From an uncultured Muribaculaceae bacterium (lineage in GTDB: Bacteria > Bacteroidota > Bacteroidia > Bacteroidales > Muribaculaceae), in contig CAJULY010000011.1 in assembly GCA_910587185.1 (NCBI GenBank), positions 1-64,000 of the forward strand: a stretch of DNA of 64,000 bases, read 5' to 3'. The notes beneath the pieces are model-generated. The model was not told the DNA's origin and made no database searches. It saw only the letters and a list, made by a program, of their open reading frames with translations. Below are positions 17,133 through 26,390 of the stretch, piece after piece. The position numbers were made by a program, and so were the translations under genes. Positions within the stretch are counted from its first letter, which is position 1. Every line of letters starts with the position of its first letter.

Positions 17133-18497
17133 TCAGGCAAACAAAGCCCGGAAGGCTTCTTCTGTTTTGGAAACCTCAATGATTTTAATCTTGAATCTGT
17201 TCAGGTCAACGCCCTTAAGATTATTGCGCGGCACCAGAATTGTCTCCATCCCAAGCTTCTCTGCTTCCGCGATACGTTGCTCAAGACGTATGACTGGACG
17301 TATTTCTCCGGACAGCCCGACCTCGCCGGCCATACAATACCCCTTGGGAACCAGCATATCGACATTTGATGAAAGTATCGCGCTGACAACTGACAGATCA
17401 AGCGCAGGATCCTTAACCTTTATCCCGCCTGCAATATTGAGAAACACGTCTTTCTGTGCGAGCTTAAAACCCACTCTCTTTTCAAGCACAGCAAGAAGCA
17501 TGTTAAGACGTTTTGCATCAAATCCGGTCACGGAGCGTTGAGGCGTCCCGTAAGCGGCAGTGCTGACCAATGCCTGTACCTCGATAAGGAAAGGCCTCAT
17601 ACCTTCGATGGTCGTTCCCGTCGCAACTCCTGACAGATTCTCTTCCCCGGCTCTGCTTATCAGCATTTCCGACGGATTTGTCACTTCTCTCAATCCTTTC
17701 TGGCACATTTCATATATGCCGATTTCAGAAGTGCTTCCGAATCTGTTTTTTATAGAACGCAATATACGATACAGATACTGGCTGTCACCTTCAAACTGCA
17801 AGACTGCGTCAACTATATGTTCGAGAACTTTGGGACCTGCGATGCTTCCCTCCTTGTTTATATGGCCGATCAACAACACGGGCACATTGCTCTCTTTGGC
17901 ATATTTGAGCAAACGGGAAGCGCATTCCCGCACCTGACTCACGCTTCCGGCCGACGATTCGATCTCATCAGAGGCTATGGTCTGAATCGAATCCACGATC
18001 AGAAGTTCAGGAGAGACTTCGTCAATATGTTCGAAAATATTTTCAAGGGAGGTTTCACACGCTATGAGGACGTTGTCACTCATGCGTCCTATGCGATCCG
18101 CACGCATCTTCAATTGCTGTGCGCTTTCCTCCCCGGAGACATACAGGATTTTTTTTGATCTTATGGAAAGTATGTTCTGTAAAACCAGTGTCGATTTCCC
18201 GATTCCGGGTTCGCCTCCGATCAATACGAGAGAACCTGCGACGAGTCCACCGCCAAGCACTCGGTTCAGCTCGTTACTCGGCATTTTTATTCTCGGTTCT
18301 TCATTTAGTTCGATCTCCGTGACTTTCTGAATCTTTGATTTTGCCCGACGAACACCCGCAGCGTTTTTCGATGATTTGGCCGATATCTTTTCTTCAACCA
18401 TCGTGTTCCACGCTCCGCAAGAAGGACACTTTCCCTGCCATTTGGGAGATTCCGCACCGCATTCGCTGCAGAACCATGCACTTTTAATTTTTGCCAT
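17133..18497 (-). CDS. radA: DNA repair protein RadA
   Basis: 454 aa from the ATG at 18497 (MAKIKSAWFC). RadA is a RecA-related, DnaB-like branch-migration ATPase in recombination. It shows the C4 zinc finger (C10, C13, C24, C27), Walker A GGEPGIGKST (94-103), the RadA-specific KNRFG motif (IKNRFGSTSEIG) and a C-terminal Lon-protease-like domain without the protease dyad. An ATG 15 nt further upstream (18512) would overlap the stop of the methyltransferase gene; the chosen start matches family N-termini. It is transcribed directly after the TrmH-type gene. Confidence 0.96.
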   Translation of the reverse strand: MAKIKSAWFCSECGAESPKWQGKCPSCGAWNTMVEEKISAKSSKNAAGVRRAKSKIQKVTEIELNEEPRIKMPSNELNRVLGGGLVAGSLVLIGGEPGIGKSTLVLQNILSIRSKKILYVSGEESAQQLKMRADRIGRMSDNVLIACETSLENIFEHIDEVSPELLIVDSIQTIASDEIESSAGSVSQVRECASRLLKYAKESNVPVLLIGHINKEGSIAGPKVLEHIVDAVLQFEGDSQYLYRILRSIKNRFGSTSEIGIYEMCQKGLREVTNPSEMLISRAGEENLSGVATGTTIEGMRPFLIEVQALVSTAAYGTPQRSVTGFDAKRLNMLLAVLEKRVGFKLAQKDVFLNIAGGIKVKDPALDLSVVSAILSSNVDMLVPKGYCMAGEVGLSGEIRPVIRLEQRIAEAEKLGMETILVPRNNLKGVDLNRFKIKIIEVSKTEEAFRALFA

Positions 18498-18508
18498 AAT
18501 ACTGTAGA

Positions 18509-19270
18509 TCAAATTAAATGGCGCCGGAATTCCGACACTGTGATAGCCGTAGCAATGGCCACATTGAGAGATTCCGATGTGACATTGCCGTTGGAAAAAG
18601 AAGGAATTGTCAGACGATGGCCTATATATTTCGAGACCTCGTCACTTATGCCGTTTCCCTCGTTTCCCATCACTATGATTCCTTCCGCGGTAAGATTCGC
18701 CTCATATATATTTTCGCCATCAAGGAATGTGCCATATATCGGAATCCTTATTGCCCGCATTATCTCTGACAGATCACAATAATGCATTTTTACTCGAGAA
18801 ATCGCGCCCATCGTTGCCTGCACAACTTTAGGATTCCAGACATCGGCAGTCGAGTGACTGCAAAGGATGTCACTGATTCCAAACCAATCGGCAGTCCGCA
18901 TGATTGTTCCGAGATTGCCGGGATCCTGAATTCCGTCCAAAGCCAATGACAATCTGCCGTCAAGCGACTCGAGATTCAGCGTATAGTTCGGAATCTCATA
19001 TACGGCTATAGCGCTTTGTGGCGTTGTAAGCGAACTCATTCTGGTGAGATCGCGGGAAGAAACATAGCAGACGTGACCATCCGCTTTCTTAATAATATCG
19101 GGATGTGATTCAGCCCATTCAAGTGTGGCAAAGAGGCCGAAAAGCTGAAACGATCCTATCGTGTCAGCAATACATTTAGCACCTTCAGCCTTGAACAGCC
19201 CATGACTGCGGCGATGTTTACGTTCGTTGAGTGACGAGATGAGTTTCCTCAGGGCATTGGTCAGTTCCAT
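18509..19270 (-). CDS. TrmH/SpoU-family RNA 2'-O-methyltransferase
   Basis: 253 aa from the ATG at 19270 (MELTNALRKLISSLNERKHR). It has the SPOUT methyltransferase motifs at the C-terminus: IQDPGNLGTIMRTADWFG (motif 1), GIIVMGNEGNGIS (motif 2) and SLNVAIATAI (motif 3), after an N-terminal substrate-binding part containing KRHRRSHGLFKAEG-like residues. Family members use S-adenosylmethionine to methylate a ribose of rRNA or tRNA; the exact target cannot be told. A -7-like TATATTTG (minus strand, 19279-19286) lies only 9 nt before the ATG, so a very short leader is possible. The gene precedes radA closely. Confidence 0.92.
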   Translation of the reverse strand: MELTNALRKLISSLNERKHRRSHGLFKAEGAKCIADTIGSFQLFGLFATLEWAESHPDIIKKADGHVCYVSSRDLTRMSSLTTPQSAIAVYEIPNYTLNLESLDGRLSLALDGIQDPGNLGTIMRTADWFGISDILCSHSTADVWNPKVVQATMGAISRVKMHYCDLSEIMRAIRIPIYGTFLDGENIYEANLTAEGIIVMGNEGNGISDEVSKYIGHRLTIPSFSNGNVTSESLNVAIATAITVSEFRRHLI

Positions 19271-19341
19271 AATCAATGCAAATATAGCAAATGTCAAGGA
19301 TTTTTAGTAATTTTGCGGTCGAAATATTTTGAATAATATAT

Positions 19342-20229
19342 ATGAAGATTTTAGTCACAGGCGCCTATGGCCAGTTAGGCAGGGAATTGCACAAAGTCCT
19401 GGAAGAAAAACATCCCGGGATAACGACATATACCGATGCCGACACTCTTGACATTACAGACCGGAAGTCACTATCGACTTTTTTGGAAAGAGGCGACTTC
19501 ACCCATATAATCAATTGCGCCGCTTTCACTGCTGTTGACAAAGCCGAGAATGATCAGGCGCTCTGCTACAGGATCAACTCGGAGGCCGTGCAGAATATTG
19601 CGTCCGTGGCTGCCGATCTCGGGACTAAAGTTCTTCACATATCGACCGATTACGTTTTTGACGGAAAATCTTATTGTCCCTATCGTGAAAGCGACAAAGT
19701 CAATCCGCTGTCGGTCTATGGCAATTCAAAACGGAAAGGCGAAATTCTCCTTCTGTCTATGTATCCCGATGCAATAATCATACGAACGGGATGGCTTTAT
19801 TCTCCTCACGGAAACAATTTCGTAAAAACCATGTTGCGCCTCGGAAAAGAGAGAAAAGAAATCGGGGTGGTTTGTGACCAGATAGGCACTCCGACAAGTG
19901 CCCGGGATCTTGCAGAAGCCATAACAGCCGTATTGTTCTCAAGACAATGGATTCCCGGAATCTATCATTTCTCTAACGAGGGGGCCTGTTCATGGTATGA
20001 TTTCGCAGGTATGGTATTCCGGCTCAGTAACAACGACAAATGCCTGTTAAAGCCTTTGCACTCTGACGACTACCCTACCGTCGCCACAAGGCCACATTAC
20101 AGTGTGCTTGATAAAAGCCTCATAAAAAAGACCTACAATATAACCATTCCTTTCTGGGTCGATAGTCTTGAAAAATGTCTTGAAAGCTTGAATGCCGAGG
20201 TCAAAACAGATGAACAAAAATTATCATAA
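19342..20229 (+). CDS. rfbD: dTDP-4-dehydrorhamnose reductase
   Basis: 295 aa, an extended short-chain dehydrogenase. It shows the N-terminal GAYGQLG nucleotide loop, the catalytic YxxxK as YGNSK, STDYVFDG, and a C-terminal RPHYSVLDKS typical of RmlD. It reduces dTDP-4-dehydro-L-rhamnose to dTDP-L-rhamnose for surface polysaccharide. The other rml genes are not in the window. A TAATTTTG box at 19308-19315 may be its -7 element. The stop codon overlaps the prfC start (TAATG), so the two are coupled. Confidence 0.93.
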   Translation: MKILVTGAYGQLGRELHKVLEEKHPGITTYTDADTLDITDRKSLSTFLERGDFTHIINCAAFTAVDKAENDQALCYRINSEAVQNIASVAADLGTKVLHISTDYVFDGKSYCPYRESDKVNPLSVYGNSKRKGEILLLSMYPDAIIIRTGWLYSPHGNNFVKTMLRLGKERKEIGVVCDQIGTPTSARDLAEAITAVLFSRQWIPGIYHFSNEGACSWYDFAGMVFRLSNNDKCLLKPLHSDDYPTVATRPHYSVLDKSLIKKTYNITIPFWVDSLEKCLESLNAEVKTDEQKLS

Positions 20230-21809
20230 TGTCTAAAATCACAGAAGAAATAAGCCGTAGGCGTACTTTCGCAATCATTTCCCATCCCGACGCCGGCAAA
20301 ACGACACTTACCGAAAAATTGCTTCTTTTTGGAGGCGCTATCCACATCGCCGGAGCAGTCAAATCCAATAAAATAAAGAAGACTGCCACAAGCGACTGGA
20401 TGGAGATAGAAAAGCAGCGCGGCATCTCAGTAGCGACATCTGTGATGGGATTCAATTACGGCGATTATAAGATCAATATTCTTGACACGCCAGGTCACCA
20501 GGACTTTGCCGAAGACACATACAGGACATTGACCGCCGTGGATAGTGTCATTATCGTAGTCGATGTTGCCAAAGGAGTCGAACAGCAGACCCGCAAACTG
20601 ATGGAAGTATGCCGCATGCGGAATACTCCTGTTATAATTTTTGTCAACAAACTTGACCGCGAGGGACGCGACCCCTTCGAAATTCTGGATGAACTCGAAT
20701 CTGAACTCAAGATAGATGTACGCCCCCTTAGCTGGCCAATAAACATAGGCGCAAAATTCAAGGGTGTATATAACATCTATGAAGAAACCCTTGACCTTTT
20801 CACTCCTGATAAACAAAAGGTTTCTGAACGAGTGGAAATAGAAGACCTGAATGATCCGCGAATCGACGAGGCGGTGGGAGAAGCGGATGCACGCAAGCTA
20901 CGCGACGACATCGAACTGATCGAGGGTGTCTATCCTGACTTTGACGAAAACGCCTATCTGGCCGGACGTCTGGCTCCCGTATTTTTCGGTTCCGCACTGA
21001 ACACTTTCGGTGTTAAGGAATTGCTTGACTGTTTCGTCAAAATTGCCCCGTCCCCCAAACCCGTTGTCGCTCAGGAACGACAGGTCGAACCCTCTGAAGA
21101 TAACTTTTCAGGTTTTGTTTTCAAGATCCACGCCAACATGGACCCGAACCATCGTTCATGTATCGCCTTCGTCAAAGTCTGCTCCGGCAAATTCGAAAGA
21201 AATGCCCCCTACCGCCATATCAGGTCCGGAAAAATCATGAAATTCGCGGCTCCAACCGCTTTCATGGCCCAGAAAAAGAATATCGTTGACGAAGCCTATC
21301 CGGGAGATATCGTCGGTATTCCCGATAATGGCAACTTCAAGATCGGCGACACGCTGACCGAAGGGGAAATCCTTCATTATAAAGGATTGCCGAGCTTTTC
21401 TCCGGAGATGTTCAAATATATCGAGAACACCGATCCGATGAAGTCCAAACAACTTGAGAAAGGCATTCAGCAGCTCATGGACGAAGGTGTTGCCCAGCTG
21501 TTTGTCAATCAGTTCAACGGACGGAAAATAATAGGAACAGTCGGACAGCTCCAGTTTGAGGTAATCCAATACCGTCTGCTCCATGAATACGGCGCACAAT
21601 GCCGATGGGAACCGCTATCGCTCTATAAAGCCTGCTGGATTGAAAGCGATGACGCCGAGGCTCTTGAAGCTTTCAAAAAACGCAAACATCAATTCATGGC
21701 AATGGATCGTGAAGGACGCGACGTTTTTTTGGCTGATTCGAATTACGTCCTGCAGATGGCACAAAGCGATTTCCCTAAAATAAAGTTCCATTTCTCCTCA
21801 GAATACTAA
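20229..21809 (+). CDS. prfC: Peptide chain release factor 3
   Basis: 526 aa, the normal RF3 length. RF3 is a ribosomal GTPase that removes RF1/RF2 after termination. G motifs are clear: HPDAGKTTLTE (G1), DTPGHQDF (G3) and NKLDRE (G4). The DWMEIEKQRGISV segment (about 58-70) distinguishes RF3 from EF-G. Its ATG lies within the last codons of rfbD (TAATG overlap). A short tandem repeat follows the gene before lysC. Confidence 0.97.
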   Translation: MSKITEEISRRRTFAIISHPDAGKTTLTEKLLLFGGAIHIAGAVKSNKIKKTATSDWMEIEKQRGISVATSVMGFNYGDYKINILDTPGHQDFAEDTYRTLTAVDSVIIVVDVAKGVEQQTRKLMEVCRMRNTPVIIFVNKLDREGRDPFEILDELESELKIDVRPLSWPINIGAKFKGVYNIYEETLDLFTPDKQKVSERVEIEDLNDPRIDEAVGEADARKLRDDIELIEGVYPDFDENAYLAGRLAPVFFGSALNTFGVKELLDCFVKIAPSPKPVVAQERQVEPSEDNFSGFVFKIHANMDPNHRSCIAFVKVCSGKFERNAPYRHIRSGKIMKFAAPTAFMAQKKNIVDEAYPGDIVGIPDNGNFKIGDTLTEGEILHYKGLPSFSPEMFKYIENTDPMKSKQLEKGIQQLMDEGVAQLFVNQFNGRKIIGTVGQLQFEVIQYRLLHEYGAQCRWEPLSLYKACWIESDDAEALEAFKKRKHQFMAMDREGRDVFLADSNYVLQMAQSDFPKIKFHFSSEY

Positions 21810-21811
21810 TT

Positions 21812-21840
21812 ATTAAGACCCGTTTTATTAAGACCCGTTT
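21812..21840 (+). repeat. Tandem ATTAAGACCCGTTT repeat before lysC
   Basis: ATTAAGACCCGTTTT (21812-21826) is followed directly by ATTAAGACCCGTTT (21827-21840). The core AGACCCGTTTT occurs once more in the window, at 36977-36987 upstream of sppA. It could be a regulator site or a duplicated leader; the sequence does not tell. Confidence 0.8.
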
Positions 21841-21867
21841 CTAACCAGTCTTATAAAGTTTTACTGG

Positions 21868-23250
21868 ATGAAAGTATTGAAATTTGGCGGCACTTCTGTA
21901 GGAACTGTTGAAAGCCTGCGAAATGTCAAACAGATAGTTGAATCCATCGATGGACGAGTCGTTGTCGTAGTTTCGGCTCTTGGTGGCCTGACCGACAGAC
22001 TCATATCCACAGCCCACATGGCGGAAAAAGCCGACCAGTCCTACACGTCTGAACTGCTGGCAATGAAATCACGCCATTACGATATCGTTAACACTCTCGT
22101 TCCTGAAAACGAACGTGAAGACCTGAAATCTTCATTGGATGAACTCTTCGGCAGACTGGAGAATGTTTATAAAGGCATATCGCTTCTTGAAGAGCTCTCG
22201 CCGCGTTCACTTGATAAGGTTGTCAGCTTCGGCGAAATGCTTTCAAGCCGCATAATAGCACGCATAATTGACAATGCTACGTTATTCGATTCAACAGAAT
22301 TCATCAAGACCGTAAATCGTTTTGGACGCCATCTTCTTGACAGCGACCGCAGTAATCGCCTTATCAGCCATACTTTCGGAAACTGCGATTTCAAAGTAGC
22401 TGTCGTTCCGGGATTCATTGCATCAGACAGTGACGGTATAACGACGAATCTCGGTCGAGGAGGCAGCGATTATACTGCCGCCATTCTCGCGGCGAACCTT
22501 GGCGCGGATGTTCTCGAAATATGGACGGATGTGGACGGGTTCATGACCGCCGATCCCCGAATTGTTTCGGGGACCAAGGTTATACCTGATCTTTCCTTCA
22601 CCGAGGCGATGGAGCTTTGCAATTTCGGCGCCAAAGTAATATATCCTCCCACCATATATCCGGTATTCCACAAAAATATACCCATATATATAAAAAACAC
22701 CTTCAACCCGTCGGCCCGGGGTACCTGTATATATGATATAAAAGACCGGAAATCACAAGATAATGCTATAAAAGGGGTTTCTTCAATCAATGACTCATGC
22801 CTTCTGACGGTAAAAAACGACAGAAAGATAAAAAATCTGGCAAGCAGACTGCTGAATAACCTTACCCGAAACGGCATAAGTGTTCTTCTCGTTTCCCATG
22901 CCAACACTCCGGATTCCATAACATTCTCTCTGCCCCAATCTGATATTGAACGCGCAATGGAAGCTTTATCCAAGGAATTCGAGGCAGAACTGGAGACCGG
23001 CGAGTTTCATTCGCCTGTTGTCGAGATGAATCTTGCCACAATTGCCGTTGTCGCTGACAACATGAAATCTTTCGCCGGATTGACAGACAGGCTCCATCGG
23101 TTGCTGAATGAGAATAAGATAGATGTCCTCGCCTACTCCCAGGGACAGCCGGAAACAAGTGTCGCGTTTGTAGTACCCATGGACAAACGCACTCTCTCTT
23201 TGCAGACTATTCATGACGAGATATTTGCCATGATCCCTACTGTTGTCTGA
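21868..23250 (+). CDS. lysC: Aspartate kinase (monofunctional)
   Basis: 460 aa. The kinase domain (about 1-290) has the N-terminal KFGGTSVG, SFGEMLSSRII and GRGGSDYTAAI motifs. The C-terminal part (about 300-460) carries two ACT-like regulatory domains, the usual site of lysine or threonine feedback. It phosphorylates aspartate, the first step to lysine, threonine and methionine. No homoserine dehydrogenase domain is fused, unlike ThrA. A small hairpin follows the gene, and thrC has its own promoter, so the two may be transcribed separately although they share a pathway. Confidence 0.95.
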   Translation: MKVLKFGGTSVGTVESLRNVKQIVESIDGRVVVVVSALGGLTDRLISTAHMAEKADQSYTSELLAMKSRHYDIVNTLVPENEREDLKSSLDELFGRLENVYKGISLLEELSPRSLDKVVSFGEMLSSRIIARIIDNATLFDSTEFIKTVNRFGRHLLDSDRSNRLISHTFGNCDFKVAVVPGFIASDSDGITTNLGRGGSDYTAAILAANLGADVLEIWTDVDGFMTADPRIVSGTKVIPDLSFTEAMELCNFGAKVIYPPTIYPVFHKNIPIYIKNTFNPSARGTCIYDIKDRKSQDNAIKGVSSINDSCLLTVKNDRKIKNLASRLLNNLTRNGISVLLVSHANTPDSITFSLPQSDIERAMEALSKEFEAELETGEFHSPVVEMNLATIAVVADNMKSFAGLTDRLHRLLNENKIDVLAYSQGQPETSVAFVVPMDKRTLSLQTIHDEIFAMIPTVV

Positions 23251-23256
23251 TCTTTC

Positions 23257-23280
23257 GGAGAAAATGTCTTAAATTTCTCC
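23257..23280 (+). terminator. Possible terminator after lysC
   Basis: GGAGAAA (23257-23263) pairs with TTTCTCC (23274-23280) around a 10-nt loop. A T-rich run (AAGTTTTTTTC) begins about 4 nt later. The stem is only 7 bp. Confidence 0.5.
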
Positions 23281-23304
23281 ATTAAGTTTTTTTCAGCAGT
23301 TTCA

Positions 23305-23336
23305 TTTGTATTTCATTCGATTATATTTTATCTTTG
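23305..23336 (+). promoter_or_regulatory. Promoter of thrC
   Basis: TTTG (23305-23308), a 20-nt spacer and TATCTTTG (23329-23336): an exact Bacteroidota consensus, 23 nt before the ATG at 23360. Confidence 0.75.
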
Positions 23337-23359
23337 CTATCGGTAATCCTTGAATCGAT

Positions 23360-24643
23360 ATGCGTTATTTTAGTACAAACGGCTCAGATAATTACGTCGA
23401 TTTATATGAAGCTGTCCTGAAAAGTTTTGCTCCGGATGGAGGCGTGTATATGCCGCTATCTGTTCCTGTCATTCCGCGGGCCTTGTTCAACAACATAGAT
23501 GCTATGTCCATGACAGATATAGCATATATAGTGGCCTCTACTCTTTTCGGATCAGATATTGAACCGGCCATTCTGAACAATATAGTCAAAGAGACCCTGA
23601 CATTCGACATACCTCTCATTCGTCTTTCCGAACGAACCTACGCTTTGGAATTGTTTCACGGCCCCTCACACACATTTAAAGATATCGGGGCACGGTTCAT
23701 GGCACGAATAATATATCATCTTGGCGGCTCGAGACTCAAGAAGAAAGGTCCATTGAATATTCTTGTAGCTACTCAGGGCGATACAGGTTATGCCGTAGCC
23801 GACGCTTTTGGCGAAATGCCCGGAGTGAAAGTGTTCATATTCCATCCTGGAGACCGAAAGCTACGTGTTCCGGAACATGCGCCTGCCAAAGTCGCGTCTA
23901 ACGTAATCTCGGTGGAAGTCCGGGGGACATTGGATGACTGTCAGGAACTCGTGCGCAGAGCATACGAGGACGAAGATCTCAACCGGCGGTTCAACCTGAC
24001 TTCAGCCAACAGCATAAATATCGCACGACTTCTGCCGCAAACATTCTTCTATTTCTATGCCTACGCACGTTTGCGCGCATTAGGAGAACATTCAGACAAG
24101 ATTGTGATCGCGATGCCTTGCGGAAATCTCGGCAACCTCACTGCAGCATTGTTTGCCAAACAGATGGGTCTCCCCGTCAGCCGTATCCTCGCCGCAGGAC
24201 GCGGACATGAACGCCTGTGGGGTGAGATGCTGGGAGGCATATTGTCAGTCAATCACTTCAATCAACGCGCTCTCAGCACCAATCTGTCGCGAATCAACTG
24301 CCTGATGGAAAGAAATCCCGAATTGGGGTCCATTGTCGATTGCAAGACCTTCAGCATTGATGATATATCCGAGCAGATATCCCTGATGTACGCTTCCTGC
24401 AATTACCTCATGGACCGAAACACGGCCATGGCATCCAGAGCTCTGATGGAAAACAAGAAAACGGATGAAACCGGAGTCTTTCTCGCTACCGCTCACCCCG
24501 AAATGTACGCCAACAGACTTAAAGAGATCATAGGCATAGATTTCACTCCCGAGAAAACAAATCACAGATATATGCGTGATAAAAACACCCCGCTCTCTCC
24601 TACGCTGCCGGCGATAAAACATTTTTTACTCGAAAATATATAA
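23360..24643 (+). CDS. thrC: Threonine synthase
   Basis: 427 aa, the long bacterial form. This PLP enzyme converts O-phosphohomoserine to threonine. It has the N-terminal MRYFSTNGSD-type start, the PLP-lysine motif GPSHTFKDIGARF, the ATQGDTGYAVADAF phosphate-binding loop and the later AMPCGNLGNLTAA loop. It has its own consensus promoter and lies behind lysC. The genes for homoserine dehydrogenase and homoserine kinase are not in this window. Confidence 0.96.
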   Translation: MRYFSTNGSDNYVDLYEAVLKSFAPDGGVYMPLSVPVIPRALFNNIDAMSMTDIAYIVASTLFGSDIEPAILNNIVKETLTFDIPLIRLSERTYALELFHGPSHTFKDIGARFMARIIYHLGGSRLKKKGPLNILVATQGDTGYAVADAFGEMPGVKVFIFHPGDRKLRVPEHAPAKVASNVISVEVRGTLDDCQELVRRAYEDEDLNRRFNLTSANSINIARLLPQTFFYFYAYARLRALGEHSDKIVIAMPCGNLGNLTAALFAKQMGLPVSRILAAGRGHERLWGEMLGGILSVNHFNQRALSTNLSRINCLMERNPELGSIVDCKTFSIDDISEQISLMYASCNYLMDRNTAMASRALMENKKTDETGVFLATAHPEMYANRLKEIIGIDFTPEKTNHRYMRDKNTPLSPTLPAIKHFLLENI

Positions 24644-24672
24644 TAATAACTCATAATCGAAACTATATTATT

Positions 24673-25035
24673 ATGGCAAACAAACGTGACATAAAGAAAC
24701 AGATCCACGCTATCTGCGGAGAACTCGCTTTAAACTGTATCGTTACCCGCGACTGCGTCAAAGGCATAGATCAATCCAAAATGGATGATGTGATTGTCAA
24801 GATCGCACGCCTCCAGAGCCATGCTCTCCAGAACCTCACCTTCAACTTCGACAAAGTGCGCGCGGACTTCCCGGGAAAAGCGGAGTACAACAAGGCTTCC
24901 CATAAATATTTTAAGGCAGCCTACAAATCTTTCACCTCGGAATTTAACAAATCCATTCAGGAGATTGTTAACGATATAAATGCTCTGCTTCCTCCTGCTC
25001 AGAAAGAGCTGAACAAAGAAGCTGCTAAAAAATAA
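24673..25035 (+). CDS. Conserved hypothetical helical protein
   Basis: 120 aa, predicted all-helical and Lys-rich (MANKRDIKKQIHAICGELAL... ending KELNKEAAKK), with no signal peptide or membrane segment. I recall similar 110-120-aa proteins in Bacteroidales without assigned function. It lies 29 nt after thrC and 1 nt before the acyltransferase gene, so it probably shares a transcript with both. Its composition and charge would suit nucleic-acid or membrane-lipid contact, but there is no direct evidence for either. Confidence 0.75.
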   Translation: MANKRDIKKQIHAICGELALNCIVTRDCVKGIDQSKMDDVIVKIARLQSHALQNLTFNFDKVRADFPGKAEYNKASHKYFKAAYKSFTSEFNKSIQEIVNDINALLPPAQKELNKEAAKK

Positions 25036-25036
25036 T

Positions 25037-25588
25037 ATGAATCTAAGCAAACTCATTTTAAGGATAGCCGGTTGGAAGGTTAAGATAACAGTCCCCGACT
25101 ATCCTAAATGTATCATCTGTGTCGCGCCTCACACAAGCAACTGGGATTTTATTTTAGGGAAGCTGGCCTATGCGTCTGTCGGCAGAAAAGCCGGCTTTCT
25201 CATGAAATCGTCATGGTTTGTTTTTCCTCTCGGCATAATCTTTAAAGCGATAGGAGGTGTACCGGTATTCAGGGACAAAAAAGCCCGGAAAGGGCCATCT
25301 CTTGTCGAGCAACTTGTGGAAAAGATGAATTCGTCACAAAGGCTCTCTCTTGCCATTACACCGGAGGGAACCCGCAAACGCACGACCAAATGGCATACCG
25401 GCTTCCTGCGAATAGCTTATGAGGCCCATATCCCTGTTGTTTTGGGAGCATTGGATTTCAAGAATAAGGAAATTACCATCACCCGTGAATTTACCCCGAC
25501 CGGAAATATCGAAGAGGATATGGCCGCTGTAAAAAACTATTATAAAAACTTTTCCGGCAAACATCCGGAAAATTTCACCGCCGAATAA
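25037..25588 (+). CDS. PlsC-type 1-acylglycerol-3-phosphate acyltransferase
   Basis: 183 aa, short for the family. The catalytic H-x4-D box is HTSNWD (H32-D37), and the second acyltransferase block is LAITPEGTRKR (about 108-118). A hydrophobic stretch around FVFPLGIIFKAIGGVPVF may bind the membrane. Such enzymes acylate lysophosphatidic acid or a related lyso-lipid at the inner membrane. It begins 1 nt after the hypothetical gene and ends at the start of the nitrilase gene, so all are in one transcript. The substrate is uncertain. Confidence 0.88.
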   Translation: MNLSKLILRIAGWKVKITVPDYPKCIICVAPHTSNWDFILGKLAYASVGRKAGFLMKSSWFVFPLGIIFKAIGGVPVFRDKKARKGPSLVEQLVEKMNSSQRLSLAITPEGTRKRTTKWHTGFLRIAYEAHIPVVLGALDFKNKEITITREFTPTGNIEEDMAAVKNYYKNFSGKHPENFTAE

Positions 25589-26380
25589 ATGCCGACAAAA
25601 AATATAAATGCCGTCCTGCTCCCACTGGACATCAGGCTGGGCGACAAAAGACATAATCTGACGATTGCCCGTGAAAGAATTGCTGCTCTTCCGCAGGATA
25701 CCGATCTTGTCATATTGCCGGAGCTTTTCAACGTAGGATTCGGGAATTTTGAAAACGGACTGCTGCCTTTGTCCGAAACAGCAGAAGGTCTGACTATAAA
25801 GACGATGTGTGAAATCTCCGAAGAGTTCGATATTTCTGTTATCGGAGGTTTTGTGCGCCGTGAAGGGGATTTTTTCTTTAACAGCGCATTCGTCATCAGT
25901 GAAGGAAAACTCCAGTCTATATACGATAAGCGTCACCTGTTCGCAGGGCCCGAACAGAAACTGTTCCGACGCGGCGAAAAGCTTTCGCCGATCGTAAATA
26001 TAAAAGGATGGAACATACGGATAGCAATATGTTACGATCTGCGTTTCCCGGTTTGGAACAGGTCTAAAAATCTGGATTACGATGCGGTTGTGTTCATCGC
26101 CAACTGGGTCCATGCAAGACATTACGCATGGCGTCAGTTGATCATAGCGCGGGCAGTTGAGAATCAAGCCTATGTTCTTGCCTGCAATCGTGAAGGCCGC
26201 GATATTTACGGTGAATATATGCGCGGTGATTCTCTGATTGTGAATGCAATGGGTTATTCTGTCGGAATCGAGCACCCCGATGGTAGTATTTCGGCAACTC
26301 TCGACTGTAAAATGCTTGAGTCTGACCGACAGCATCTACAGCCATGGAGAATGGCCGATGATTTTACTATACACTTGTAA
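25589..26380 (+). CDS. Nitrilase-superfamily amidase (omega-amidase-like)
   Basis: 263 aa. The carbon-nitrogen hydrolase triad is complete: E45 (LPELFNVGF), K114 (YDKRHLF) and C148 (ICYDLRFP). The CYDLRFP form and the length fit the NIT2/YafV omega-amidase branch, which hydrolyses 2-oxoglutaramate or 2-oxosuccinamate; the substrate call is by family resemblance only. It is the last gene of a run thrC-hypothetical-acyltransferase-amidase and is convergent with coaE, 10 nt away. Confidence 0.9.
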   Translation: MPTKNINAVLLPLDIRLGDKRHNLTIARERIAALPQDTDLVILPELFNVGFGNFENGLLPLSETAEGLTIKTMCEISEEFDISVIGGFVRREGDFFFNSAFVISEGKLQSIYDKRHLFAGPEQKLFRRGEKLSPIVNIKGWNIRIAICYDLRFPVWNRSKNLDYDAVVFIANWVHARHYAWRQLIIARAVENQAYVLACNREGRDIYGEYMRGDSLIVNAMGYSVGIEHPDGSISATLDCKMLESDRQHLQPWRMADDFTIHL

Positions 26381-26390
26381 TCCTGCGCGC

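Noticed and set aside
25334..26335. Long open frame on the minus strand opposite the acyltransferase and amidase genes
   Set aside because: Both plus-strand genes show complete catalytic motifs; the antisense protein has none.
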